From: Eleginops maclovinus
Taxonomy: Eukaryota > Chordata > Actinopteri > Perciformes > Eleginopidae
NCBI RefSeq assembly: GCF_036324505.1
Contig: NC_086361.1
Span: forward strand, 2,420,916-2,484,915
Direction: 5' to 3'
Length of the DNA stretch: 64,000 nt
Within the stretch, counting starts at the first letter, position 1, and each line of letters opens with the position of its first letter. This document shows positions 38,641 to 48,839 of the stretch, in pieces. Made by a program: the position numbers and the translations under genes. Under the pieces are notes generated by a model. The model did not search any database. It saw only the letters and a list, made by a program, of their open reading frames with translations, and was not told the DNA's origin.

Positions 38641-40907
38641 ACTATAAACAGATGTGAGTAGACATTCACAGAGCTCAGGAGTTCAGCAGTCTTATAGCCT
38701 GAGGTATAAAACTGTCTCTGAGTCTGGTGGTCTTGGTCCAGATGCTGCGGTACCGTCTGCCAGACGGCAGCAGACAGAACAGATTGTCGCTGTGGTGATG
38801 GGGGTCCTTTAATATCCTACCGGCCTTCTTCCTACACCACTGGGTGTAAAGGTCCTCCATGGATGGCAGCTCCGTCCTGGTGATGTGCTGAGCAGTTTTC
38901 ACCACCCTCTGTAGAGTCTTACGGTTGAGGGCGGTGCAGCTGCCATACCAGGCGGTGATGCAGCCAGTCAGGATACTCTCGATGGTGCACCTGTAGAAGT
39001 TGCAGAGTATCCTGGAGTCCATGTTGAACTTCCGCAGCCTGCGGAGGAAGAAGAGCCGCTGTCGAGCCGTCTTGGATATGACCCTGGTGTGATGTGTCCA
39101 TGTCAGGTCCTCACTGATGTTTACCCCGAGGAACCTGAAGCTACTGACTCTCTCCACAGGAGTCCCGTCGATGGTGATGGGTGTGTGTGCCTCTCTCTGC
39201 CTCTTCCTGTAGTCCACAATCAGCTCCTTTGTTTTGCTGACGTTGAGATGGAGGTTGTTGTCCTGGCACCAAGATGTCAGGGCTCTGACCTCCTCTCTGT
39301 ACGCCATCTCGTCGCCGTCTGTGATCAGGCCGATGACGGTCGTGTCGTCAGCAAACTTGATGATGGTGTTGGAGCTGTGTGTGGCCACGCAGTCGTGCGT
39401 GAACAGGGAGTAGAGGAGAGGGCTGAGCACACAACCCTGAGGGGCTCCGGTGTTGAGGGTCAAGGTGGAGGATGTGATGTTCCCCATCCGCATTGCCTGG
39501 GATCTGCCCGTCAGGAAGCTCATGATCCAGTCACAGAGGGCGCTGTTGAGCCCGAGGTCCCAGAGCTTAATGATGAGCTTGTGGGGCACAATGGTGTTGA
39601 ATGCTGAACTGTAGTCAATGAACAGCATTCTCACATAAGTGTTCCTCTGGTCCAGGTGGGAGAGGGCAGTGTGGAGGGTGAGGGAGATGGCATCATCCGT
39701 GGACCTGTTTGCTCTGTAGGCAAACTGCAGGGGGTCCAGTGAGTCAGGGAGGGAGGAGGTGATAAACGTTTTGACTAACCGCTCAAAGCACTTCATGATG
39801 ATGGAGGTGAGTGCAACTGGGCGGTAGTCATTGAGGCAGATGGGTTTTGTCTTTTTGGGGACAGGGACAATGATGGACTCTTTAAAACATGTGGGGACTA
39901 CAGACTGGAGCAGTGACCTATTGAAAATGTCTGTGAACACATCTGCCAGCTGAACTGCACACACCTTGAGAGCACGGCCAGGGATGCCATCAGGTCCAGG
40001 AGCCCTGTGTGCGTTGATCCTTTTCAGAGATCTACACACATCTGCACTGGTTAAAACCAGTGAGCAGGGATCCTGGGCCTTTTGTGCCTCCACAGTCGGG
40101 GGCTTCTCAAAGCGTGCATAAAATGTGTTCAGTTCATCTGGGAGAGATGCAGACACTTCCTCAGCACCACTCGTTGTCTTTTTGTAGTCTGTTATTGTTT
40201 TTAGTCCAGACCACATGCTTCTGGCGTTGGAGCCCTTGTAGTTCGACTCCACCTTGTCCCTGTATTGTCTTTTCGCACTGCTAATAGCTCTCCGGAGTGC
40301 ATACCTGGAATTCCTGTACCGGTACTCATCCAAATCACCGCTGCTGTGCGCGATGGCCCGTGCTTTAAGTTTAGCTCGGACCTCGCCGTTTATCCAGGGC
40401 TTCTCATTTGGGAATGTCCGTACAGTAATCCGCGGCACGACGTCATCGATGCATTTGCCGATGTAGCAAATGACCGCGTCAGTGTGTGTGTTTATATCGT
40501 CCTCAAGCACACACCACTCCGTGATGCCAAAGCAGTGGCGGAGAGCAGAGTCAGACTGCTCGGACCAACGCTGCACTGTCCTCGTCACAGGTTGGTCCCT
40601 CTTCAGTCTCTGCCGGTAAACCGGGAGCAGAAGAAGAGATATGTGGTCTGACTTTCCGAAGGGGGGGCGGGGGAGGGCTTTATATCCAAATCTCCATTGT
40701 TTGCAGGTCGTGGTGGATTATTACTGTCAACCAGCAACCTGATGTGTAAAAGTTGTTCTCTATCATATTGGATGATAAGGCTTGCTTGGGCGGTTTGCAT
40801 GTTGCAAAAAAAGTTAAAAACAACCAACAAAGTAAAACAATAAAAACACTAAGATGTGGAGTTGGTGAGGAGCTCAAGACACGGCAGCAATCCTCGGCAC
40901 CATCTTG
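38637..40907 (-). mobile_element. CR1/Rex1-clade LINE, copy 1
   Basis: It shares its 3' UTR start (GTGTGTACTATAAACAGATG) and its whole RT with copy 2 at 42106-44148. The 3' end is cut at the AT repeat. Most of EN is missing. At 40640-40907 the minus strand reads like a LINE 5' UTR (AAGATGGTGCCGAGGATTGC) joined to the last EN motif. Tc1-like transposase sequence lies immediately to the right. Confidence 0.85.
38675..40660 (-). CDS. LINE reverse transcriptase ORF, open for about 660 codons
   Basis: The frame opens with FGKSDHISLLLLPVYRQ, the SDH end of the AP-type endonuclease, and no ATG precedes it. From the GTG at 40588, the RT domain has [14 protein letters not shown] (197-210), the catalytic [13 protein letters not shown] (323-335), [15 protein letters not shown] (381-395) and [12 protein letters not shown] (409-420). 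Both FADD aspartates are intact. The C-terminus (RKAGRILKDPHH...LLPSGRRYRSI) ends naturally at 38675. The polymerase domain looks undamaged while EN and the start codon are gone, so retrotransposition on its own is unlikely. Identity to copy 2 is very high, which suggests recent activity of the family. Confidence 0.85.
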   Translation of the reverse strand, partial: FGKSDHISLLLLPVYRQRLKRDQPVTRTVQRWSEQSDSALRHCFGITEWCVLEDDINTHTDAVICYIGKCIDDVVPRITVRTFPNEKPWINGEVRAKLKARAIAHSSGDLDEYRYRNSRYALRRAISSAKRQYRDKVESNYKGSNARSMWSGLKTITDYKKTTSGAEEVSASLPDELNTFYARFEKPPTVEAQKAQDPCSLVLTSADVCRSLKRINAHRAPGPDGIPGRALKVCAVQLADVFTDIFNRSLLQSVVPTCFKESIIVPVPKKTKPICLNDYRPVALTSIIMKCFERLVKTFITSSLPDSLDPLQFAYRANRSTDDAISLTLHTALSHLDQRNTYVRMLFIDYSSAFNTIVPHKLIIKLWDLGLNSALCDWIMSFLTGRSQAMRMGNITSSTLTLNTGAPQGCVLSPLLYSLFTHDCVATHSSNTIIKFADDTTVIGLITDGDEMAYREEVRALTSWCQDNNLHLNVSKTKELIVDYRKRQREAHTPITIDGTPVERVSSFRFLGVNISEDLTWTHHTRVISKTARQRLFFLRRLRKFNMDSRILCNFYRCTIESILTGCITAWYGSCTALNRKTLQRVVKTAQHITRTELPSMEDLYTQWCRKKAGRILKDPHHHSDNLFCLLPSGRRYRSIWTKTTRLRDSFIPQAIRLLNS

Positions 40908-40922
40908 CTTAAGCAGCAAGTC

Positions 40923-41157
40923 CTTCCTGTGTAGTTCTTGGCTGACCCCTCACCTTTCTCATGGTCAAAGATCTTAGATGGTGGAGCCCCAGACTGAGCA
41001 ATTGATGGTCATTTTGTGCTTCCTCCATTTTCTAATAATCAAACCAGTTGTCGCTTTCTCACCAAGCTGCTTGCTGGTGGTCTTGTCTTCTATTCCAGCC
41101 TTGTGCTGGTCTACCATCTTTTCCCTGATGTCGTTATACCTTTGTTCCACCATGATC
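40923..41157 (-). pseudogene. Tc1-like transposase N-terminal fragment
   Basis: Minus-strand translation gives [20 protein letters not shown] and [14 protein letters not shown], the helix-turn-helix DNA-binding half of a fish Tc1-like transposase. The nucleotides then run on as CATGAGAAAGGTGAGGGGTC and GCCAAGAACTACACAGGA to the LINE boundary. Stops interrupt the frame and no catalytic DDE part is present here. Confidence 0.7.
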
Positions 41158-41257
41158 ACAAGACCTGTCTATGGTCTTGCCCTCTTTTATTCAGGTAAAG
41201 AGTTGATATTAGGAGGACTATCTCAAAGCAACAGGACTTATTTAATATATATATATA

Positions 41258-41605
41258 CACTGCCCAGCCCACAAAAAGGTCACCACCTGGATTTAACTAA
41301 GCAAATAGGTAAGAGCCTCCCATTGGATAATTACTGCATGGGTTATTATGCTCTGGGGAAGCAGCAGTCTTTTTTCACGAGGCCGGTGAAAAAGTCACAA
41401 AAATCTACGGAAGCTTCAGAACAAGAAAGCATTTTCAGATGGAGAGGTCTTGAAAGGTGCAATGATGGTTATTGCAAACATTGTGTTCAGTGACGAGAAG
41501 AATGGTTCCAATCTCATCTCCACTCTCTCCGATGTCCAACTAGGGGCAAGTACGATCGTTAGAAGACTGTCGGCTATGTCCGGGAACTTGACATAGCAGC
41601 TGGAC
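41258..41605 (+). mobile_element. mariner-like fragment
   Basis: After TA the sequence begins CACTGCCCAGCCCACAAAAA, then GTCACCACCTGGATTTAAC, the end of a dispersed Tc1/mariner-type element. Further in, ATTGTGTTCAGTGACGAGAA reads as IVFSDEK, resembling the second catalytic Asp region. The two parts are joined by a deletion, and no complete frame exists. Confidence 0.55.
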
Positions 41606-41827
41606 CGGGATCAGAATCAGAATCAGAATACCTTTAATAGTCCCACAGAGGGGAAATTTGCATTGTTACAGCATAAAGAGCCAAAGACAGCGTAATGTTA
41701 CACCAAGATACTAAAAAATATATATACAAGAATTACACAATTGCAAAATACACAGAAATAAAAGTATAGCAGCCAGATATGTATTGCACAGTTATTAACT
41801 CAACAGGGGGTGTTATAGTCAGTGATG

Positions 41828-42105
41828 TTATTTGTGAGGGGTATAGCGGGGGCCATGATGGTTATGGAGTCTGACCGCTGCAAGAAGGAAGGACCTGCGG
41901 TATCTCTCCGTGAGACACCACGGGTGCCACAGCCTGTCACTGAAGGAGCTGCGCAGTGCATACAGGGTGTCCTGGAGGGGGTGGGACACCTTGTCCAGCA
42001 GGGAGGACAACTTGGCGGCCATTCTCCTGTCTCCCACCACCTCCACAGTGTCCAGAGGACTCCCCAGCACAGAGCTGGCCTTCCTTATCAGTCTGTTCAG
42101 TTTCA
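41828..42105 (-). pseudogene. Rex1: Rex1 ORF, C-terminal part
   Basis: It encodes KLNRLIRKASSVLGSPLDTV and then RYRRSFLLAAVRLHNHH, the final conserved blocks of the Rex1 protein. It continues the frame of the segment at 44149-44368 after the inserted LINE. Confidence 0.8.
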
Positions 42106-44148
42106 AGGTTTCAAGGTTTCAAGGTTTTATTTGTCATATGCACAGCAGATACAGCGTATATGTTGGCAATGAAAATCTTATGTCGCGTGCTCCTCCAACA
42201 ACTCAACATACATGGTGCAAAAGATAAATAAAATAGTGAAAAAGAGAGAAGAATACTTACAATATCAACAATACAGATTTGAGGATGTGAAATATATACA
42301 TATGTGGAATACATTGAAAGTATTTAAATACTTTACTCTGTGGAATGAGGAGGTATGGACAGATGCATATATTATGTATAACAGATATGTATGGCAGATG
42401 TGTAGAATATATATATATATATGTATGTGTGTACTATAAACAGATGTGAGTAGACATTCACACAGCTCAGGAGTTCAGTAGTCTTATAGCCTGTGGTATA
42501 AAACTGTCTCTGAGTCTGGTGGTCTTGGTCCGGATGCTGCGGTACCGTCTGCCAGACGGCAGCAGACAGAACAGATTGTTGCTGGGGTGATGGGGGTCCT
42601 TTAATATCCTACCGGCCTTCTTCCTACACCGCTGGGTGTAGAGGTCCTCCATGGATGGCAACTCCGTCCTGGTGATGTGCTGAGCAGTTTTCACCACCCT
42701 CTGTAGAATCTTACGGTTGAGGGCGGTGCAACTGCCATACCAGGCGGTGATGCAGCCAGTCAGGATACTCTCGATGGTGCACCTGTAGAAGTTGCAGAGT
42801 ATCCTGGAGTCCATGTTGAACTTCCGCAGCCTGCGGAGGAAGAAGAGCCGCTGTCGAGCCGTCTTGGATATGACCCTGGTGTGATGTGTCCATGTCAGGT
42901 CCTCACTGATGTTAACCCGAGGAACCTGAAGCTGCTGACTCTCTCCACAGGAGTCCCGTCGATGGTGATGGGTGTGTGTGCTTCTCTCTGCCTCTTCCTG
43001 TAGTCCACAATCAGCTCCTTTGTTTTGCTGACGTTGAGATGGAGGTTGTTGTCCTGGCACCAAGATGTCAGGGCTCTGACCTCCTCTCTGTACGCCGTCT
43101 CGTCGCCGTCTGTGATCAGGCCGATGACGGTCGTGTCGTCAGCAAACTTGATGATGGTGTTGGAGCTGTGTGTGGCCACGCAGTCGTGCGTGAACAGGGA
43201 GTAGAGGAGAGGGCTGAGCACACAACCCTGAGGGGCTCCGGTGTTGAGGGTCAAGGTGGAGGATGTGATGTTCCCCATCCGCACTGCCTGAGATCTGCCC
43301 GTCAGGAAGCTCATGATCCAGTCACAGAGGGCGCTGTTGAGCCCAAGGTCCCTGAGCTTAATGATGAGCTTGGAGGGCACAATGGTGTTGAATGCTGAGC
43401 TGTAGTCAATGAACAGCATTCTCACATAAGTGTTCCTCTGGTCCAGGTGGGAGAGGGCAGTGTGGAGGGTGAGGGAGATGGCATCATCCGTGGACCTGTT
43501 TGCTCTGTAGGCAAACTGCAGGGGGTCCAGTGAGTCAGGGAGGGAGGAGGTGATAAAAGTTTTGACTAACCGCTCAAAGCACTTCATGATGATGGAGGTG
43601 AGTGCAACTGGGCGGTAGTCATTGAGGCAGATGGGTTTTGTCTTTTTGGGGACAGGGACAATGATGGACTCTTTAAAGCATGTGGGGACTACAGACTGGA
43701 GCAGTGACCTATTGAAAATGTCTGTGAACACATCTGCCAGCTGAACTGCACACACCTTGAGAGCACGGCCAGGGATGCCATCAGGTCCTGGAGCCCTGTG
43801 TGCGTTGATCCTTTTCAGAGATCTACACACATCTGCACTGGTTAAAACCAGTGAGCTAAAATCCCCGGCCACAATAAATGCGGCCTCTGGCCGAGAAGTC
43901 TCTGTCCTGTCGATAATCCTATACAGCTCCTCCAGCGCTGTGTTGTTGTCAGCGTGCGGCGGAACATACACTGCTGTTAGAACAACAGATGTGAACTCCC
44001 TCGGCAGATAAAAAGGCCGGCATCCGATCATGATGTGCTCTAGGCTGGGAGAACAGTCCGAAGAAATGATCTCCACATCTGAGCACCAGTTGTTGTTGAT
44101 CATGAAGCAGACACCTCCTCCCTTGCTCTTCCCTGAGTTTATTTTTTG
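42106..44148 (-). mobile_element. CR1/Rex1-clade LINE, copy 2, inserted in Rex1
   Basis: The 3' end at 42106-42126 is a repeated CTTGAAAC tail after an AATAAA (minus strand ...GACAAATAAAACCTTGAAAC). This is the natural LINE terminus missing in copy 1. The body is nearly identical to copy 1 over RT. The 5' end near 44148 is truncated within EN ([16 protein letters not shown]). Confidence 0.85.
42467..44103 (-). pseudogene. LINE ORF copy 2: EN fused to RT by internal deletion, one frameshift
   Basis: The frame begins in EN ([44 protein letters not shown]) and passes in frame from the GDF motif straight into RT at [19 protein letters not shown]. That removes late EN and the linker, about 270 codons relative to the family layout. 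RT motifs [23 protein letters not shown] and [10 protein letters not shown] are intact. A 1-base loss near 42915 (GTTAACCCGAGG against GTTTACCCCGAGG in copy 1) shifts the frame before the C-terminal part at 42467-42915. Confidence 0.85.
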
Positions 44149-44368
44149 AGTTGCTTCCTGACAGCAGCCGAGATGCTGCAGCCCCAGCAGGCCACACCAT
44201 AGAAGATGGCTGATGCCACCACAGAGTCATAGAAAGTCTGAAGGAGTGCCCCCTGCACCCCACAAGACCTCAGTCTCCTCAGCAGAAAGAATCTGCTCTT
44301 TCCCTTCTTGTAGAGAGCAGCAGAGTTATCAAACCAGTCCAGTTTGTTGTTCAGATGAACACCCAGGT
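44149..44368 (-). pseudogene. Rex1: Rex1 RT C-terminal segment
   Basis: It encodes HLGVHLNNKLDWFDNSAALY, then RFFLLRRLRSCGVQGALLQT and [20 protein letters not shown]. The CAGCAGAAAGAATCTGCTC region (plus strand 44281-44299) is a well-conserved stretch of Rex1. Confidence 0.85.
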
Positions 44369-44840
44369 GTCACGGGGGGGGGGGGGGGGGGGGGGGGGGA
44401 ATAGGACCTAAGTGCAGTAAAACAAGGGGAGGCATGTATGGGGGCTTGAACTAAACGCAAGCTTTATACAAAAAAAAAGCGGTTGACCAAACACAAAAGG
44501 CAGGGTACGAAAATCAGAAAAGTAGCAAATAAACTGGGACAAACCAAGGGACACAGAAGGACAAGGGAGGGAGAACAGGACATGCCACAGGGATCAGAAT
44601 CTCAAGAAAGACGACGACTGGACAAGAGACAAAAGGGGAAGACTAAATACACAAGGGTAATCACAAGACAAGACACAGCTGGAGAGGGGAGGAGAAACAC
44701 AGGGGCAACAGGTGAACACAATGACACAATCAGGCACAGGAGGGAAACGCAGACAGGAAGTGAAACTAAACATGACACAAGAGGGGAAAACATTTCAAAA
44801 TAAAAACAGGAAACAACAAACAAAACAAGGATCATGACAG
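44369..44840 (-). mobile_element. LTR-like 472-bp insertion with 5-bp TSD
   Basis: CAGGT occurs on both sides (44364-44368 and 44841-44845) and is present once in the uninterrupted Rex1 frame. On the minus strand the insert starts CTGTCATGATCCTTG, carries a TATTTAG-like box and ATAAAGCTTGCG, and ends GTGAC. This layout is compatible with a solo LTR whose true ends are TGTCATGA...GTGACA. A 26-base G run lies at 44374-44399. A fragment of the same family is at 34040-34135. The repeat is familiar from fish genomes, but I cannot name its class with confidence. Confidence 0.7.
44374..44399. repeat. Poly-G run
   Basis: About 26 consecutive G. Its length is unreliable in any assembly, and it can form G-quadruplex structures. 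Confidence 0.95.
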
Positions 44841-46498
44841 CAGGTACTTGTAGGATTTCACAATCTCTATGTCCACTCCCTGGATGTTCACTGGTGTGGG
44901 AGGGAGTGTTGGCGTCTGAAATCCACCACCAGCTTCTTTGTCTTCCCAGCGTTGAGCTGGAGGTGGTTCCTCTGGCACCAGAGGATGTAGTCCTGCGTCA
45001 GCTCCCTGTACTCCCTGTCGTCCTCGTTGGAGATGAGGTCGACGACGGCGGAGTCGTCGGAGAACTTCTGCAGGTGACCGGTCAGCGTTTTGTGGGTGAA
45101 GTCTGCAGTGTTCAGGGTGAAGAGAAACGGTACCAGCACCGTCCCCTGGGGGGCCCCTACACTGCAGATGATGGTGTGTGATTGACACTCCCGGGTCCTC
45201 ACATACTGTGGACGGTTGGTGAGGTAGTCCAGGATCAAGGAGGTGAGGTGGTGATCCACCCCCGAGAGCTGCAGCTTGTCTCCCAGGAGCAGGGGCTGGA
45301 TGGTGTTGAAGGCACTGGAGAAATCAAAGAACATGATCCCACAGCCCCCAGCCTTCTCCAAGTGGGAGATGGACCTCTGCAGCATCCACCCCGATGTCAG
45401 GCTGGTAGGCAAACTGCAGCGGGTCCATCGATGGTCTCACAAGGGGCCGAAGGTGTCCAAAGATCAGCCTCTCCAGGGTCTCCATCAGCAGCGATGTCAG
45501 CTCCGCTGGCTGGTAGCTGTTGCAGTCCTTGGGATGTGGGGTCTTTGGCACAGGTACCACAGGAACCACACAGGACGTATTCCACAGCAGTGGTAACCTC
45601 CCGTGCTTCAGGCTCATGTTGAACAGAAACTCCACAATCCCTGCAGGATTTCAGGAGCCTCGAGCTGATGCCATCAGGACCCGCTGCCTTCCGTGCCTTA
45701 CACCTCTGCAGCCCCCTCCTCACCTGGTTGATTGTGAGGGACAAGGTACCGTCAGCGTTTTCCTCACAGTAGTTGATGTAATCCGTTATGCAGTCAGTCA
45801 GGCTGTTAATATCCTCCCCGTGAGAGTCAGTGAACACATCCCAGGCAGTAGTGTCTCTAAGGGCCTCTTCAGACCACCTCTTCACGCTGCGTGTGGGCAC
45901 CGGCTTTCTGTAGACCAGAGGTTGATACACAGGCAGGAGGTGGACCAGGTTATCGTCAGATCTGCCCAGGGGAGGAAAGGGTGATGAGCTGTACGCCTCC
46001 TTGGTGTTGGCGTACAGTAAGTCCAGTGTTTTATTGTCTCTGGTGGTGAAGGTGACATATTGTTTGAATGTGGGCAGAGCTTTTGAGAGTGAGGCATGAT
46101 TGAAGTCCCCAGAGATCAGGATGAGAGCAGTTGGGTGCTGTGTTTGCAGTCTGCTTACAGTAGAGCTGATGACATCACATGCCTCTTCAGCATTAGGAGA
46201 GGGGGGGATTAACGCCACTATTGCGATAACATGCAAGAATTCCCGGGGCAAATAGTCCCTGTTCAACTCAATGTCCCTGTTGCAGATCTGTTCTTTAATA
46301 GTAATGTGCCCAGGGTTACACCATCTATCATTCACAAACACAGCCAGCCCTCCTCCTTTCCTCTTACCATTCTCTCTCGTCCTGTCCGCCTGCAACAGAT
46401 GAAAACCGTCCAGTGTAGCATGGTTTAGCATCCAGTGCGACGAGTCCGTGGACAGAAGCGGTACATCGCAGTTGATGATGTTTATCCGAATGTTGTTT
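44841..46498 (-). pseudogene. Rex1: Rex1 ORF: EN and RT, frameshifted
   Basis: EN motifs are GGGLAVFVNDRW, LILISGDFNHAS and LGRSDDNLVHLLPVY, in which the catalytic His of the usual SDH motif is Asp. RT follows as KARKAAGPDGISSRLLKSC. A frameshift occurs near 45640, then PHPKDCNSYQPAELTSLLME. Another occurs near 45400, then FFDFSSAFNTIQPLLLGDKL (diagnostic for Rex1), VGAPQGTVLVPFLF and LQKFSDDSAVVDLIS (the catalytic FSDD). A further shift near 44950 precedes IVKSYKYL at the insertion boundary. It is inactive because of the frameshifts, the EN substitution and two insertions. Confidence 0.9.
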
Positions 46499-46963
46499 GA
46501 TGATTTCTCCACAAAAGAAGAGCTTCTGACACTACTGCCCCTGAAGACAACAACGAAGGGAGTTGACGTTTACACCGCGGTGAAGTGCTTCTTCGTGGAG
46601 AATCAGGTACGATTAGGAAAGCTGTTGTCGGTAACTGCAATTACTGGACAGCTGGAGATTGAAATCCTAACGTCGAAAAATGACCTCCACCTCAAAGCCC
46701 ATCAGGATGAACCAAACTGCTGGTGCCTTGTGGACACAGAAAAGTACAAAGGTGTATGCACAGCAGCTATGAAAGTTGCCTGCCTGTTTGGTTCAACCTA
46801 TCTCTTTGAATCAGCCTTTTCAGACATGAACTTCATCAAGATCAAACAAAGAACACGCCTTACTGATGCACATCTACAAGACTCACTCAGAGTTGCGGTG
46901 TCAAATTATACCCCAGATTACAATAAACTAGTGGACCGCATGCAATGCCAGACTTCCCACTAA
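46499..46963 (+). pseudogene. SCAND3/ZBED5-like hAT fragment with C-terminal dimerisation domain
   Basis: The frame reads FSTKEELLTLLPLKTTTKGV, DVYTAVKCFFVENQVRLGKL, then an internal deletion, then ITGQLEIEILTSKNDLHLKA. It ends with FGSTYLFESAFSDMNFIKIK, TRLTDAHLQDSLRVAVSNY and a stop at 46963. The last blocks are the hAT C-terminal dimerisation domain, with the conserved Glu in FESAFS. The first part matches 3300-3390. The catalytic centre is deleted. It sits left of duplication copy B, as its relative at 3290-4307 sits left of copy A. Confidence 0.8.
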
Positions 46964-47532
46964 CAGACATTTACAGGCAAAGAAAGAGATAACAGATGCT
47001 ATCAGTGAAACACCATGGCAACGGTAAACTCAAATATTGTACAAAAATGTGAAAAATAATTTGTTTAAAAAGTGTAACAAAGGTGTTGTTTTGGTCATTG
47101 TACTTTTATAATAGACTTAAAGAATAGTCTTTTTTATTTTCACGTTGTATGCATCATATTGTACTTATTCACCTTTTATTGCAAATGCTGGATTGCAATT
47201 ATTCTTGGGATTAATAAGGTTTTATATTATCCTATTGTATTTTAAATGATTATCAAATAGTTGTCAGTCAATTTTCTGTGGATTGAATGATTAATCAACA
47301 GAATAACAGTTGGAGCTGTCAGTGTTTGTGTTAGGAGCAGACAACAAAGACAAAAGCTCCAGTGCTTAAATTAATTAGCTTGTTCTGTTTGTTAAAAATT
47401 CTACAGATTTAGCGATTATTAAAAATAGAATCTGATTTAATTTAAAAGTTGATCTTTTTAAAAACTTTATCATAATATTATATATTATATGATTATAATA
47501 AATAAATAAATAATGTTTAAATATATCTGTTT
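46964..47532. other. AT-rich 3' flank of the hAT fragment
   Basis: No ORF or terminus is recognised. The sequence runs into duplication copy B at 47533. Confidence 0.4.
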
Positions 47533-48560
47533 GCTCAAAGTCGCTTTACAGAGGTACATAAAAGACAACAGATAAATAAAGTAAAAGTCACATTAAAATC
47601 AAGCAATATAACAATCACACATTAAAAGTTTGAAGACGTGAGTTTTTAAGAGTTTCTTGAAGGTGGTGGTCAGTTTAGTCTGCGATGGGTTGTGGGAGTG
47701 AGTTCCAGAGGGAGGGGGCAGCGACGGAGAAGGATCTGTCCCCCCAGTTTTCGTGCTTGGTGCGGATTGGGATGGATAAGAGGTTGGCTTCAGATGAGCG
47801 GAGTCAGCGGGACAGGTTGTGTTGGTGCAACAAGTTTGTGAGGTAGGAGGGGGGCCTGGTTGTTGAGGGATGTGTGGGTTATGAGGAGGGCTTTGAAGTC
47901 GAGTCGTTGGTGGATGAGGACGCAGTGGAGGTTCTGGAGGACGAGAGTGATGTGGTCTCGGGAGCGGGTGTGCGTGAGGAGGCTTGCAGTCGGTGGAGGT
48001 TCATCAGGGCAATGTTTTTGAGGTGGAAAAAAGGCAGTCCTGGTGATGTGATTTATGTGGTGATTGAATTTCAAAGATGACTCAGAGGTTGCGGATGTGG
48101 GGCAGGGGGTGTAGAGTGTTTCTGTCAAAGGTGAAGTTGAAATTCTGGAGGGTTTTGGTATGGGATGGGGGACCGATGAGGTCTGATTTGGAACGGTTCA
48201 GTTGAAGATAGTTTGTTTGCATTCATGCTTTTATTTCTGAGAGACAGTTGGTGAGACTGCAGTGTGTTGTGGGGGTTAGGGTTTTTGTTGAGATATAAAG
48301 TCGGATGTCGTCGGCGTAGCAGTGAAATTGGAGGTTGTGGCGACGAATGATTTTGCCAAGGGGGAGCATGTAAAGGATGAAGAGGAGGGGACCAAGCACT
48401 GAACCCTGGGGGACGCCTTGGGACAGGAGCAGTAGAGGAGGTGCAGTTATTGATAAACTGGTGTCTGTCGGTGAGGTGTGATTTCAGTCTGGAGAATGCG
48501 GTGTCTGATGTCGAGTGGTGATTCAAGGAGGGAGAGCAGGATGGTGCGATTGATTGTGTC
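47533..48560 (-). mobile_element. L2-like LINE fragment (copy B), RT core
   Basis: Minus-strand pieces include [55 protein letters not shown] (catalytic YADD intact) and LDFKALLITHTSLNNQAP. Frames shift at least three times. It corresponds to 4858-5465 but retains about 450 bases more of the RT, so copy A lost that part. Confidence 0.8.
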
Positions 48561-48839
48561 GAATGCTGCGCGAGGAGGATTTCAGGTTGCCGGAGTCAGA
48601 GGAGAGTAGGAGGTCGTTAGTGATTTTGAGAAGAGCCATTTGTGTCATCTCTACATTGTCATCCTTACTGATAAACAAGGCGTTATATTTTATGTTCAAC
48701 ATATACAGTAAATCATAAATTAACTTGCCTTCATGTAAAGTTAGCGTCACAGATTGGTACATGCAAAAAAGTACTAAGTAGGCTTGTTAAGCATGGATGC
48801 GCAATCTTCCTGCTATGCGTTATGGAGAATAAGCAAAGA

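Larger units (their letters stand above)
41609..46498 (-). mobile_element. Rex1: Rex1 LINE interrupted twice
   Basis: The minus-strand element has three Rex1 segments: 46498-44841 (EN and RT), 44368-44149 (RT C-terminal) and 42105-41609 (C-terminal end and 3' UTR). It ends in TCTGATTCTGATTCTGATC repeats typical of Rex1. The first break holds a 472-bp LTR-like insertion and the second a 2-kb LINE. The 5' end is cut in EN and abuts a hAT fragment. The reading order across the breaks is collinear, so both are later insertions. Confidence 0.85.

Noticed and set aside
39089..39607. Plus-strand 172-codon ORF and its twin at 42976-43398
   Set aside because: Both are antisense shadows of the LINE RT on the minus strand and mirror each other only because the LINE copies do.
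44483..44803. Lys/Arg-rich plus-strand ORF
   Set aside because: It lies wholly inside the LTR-like insertion and has no homology I recognise.
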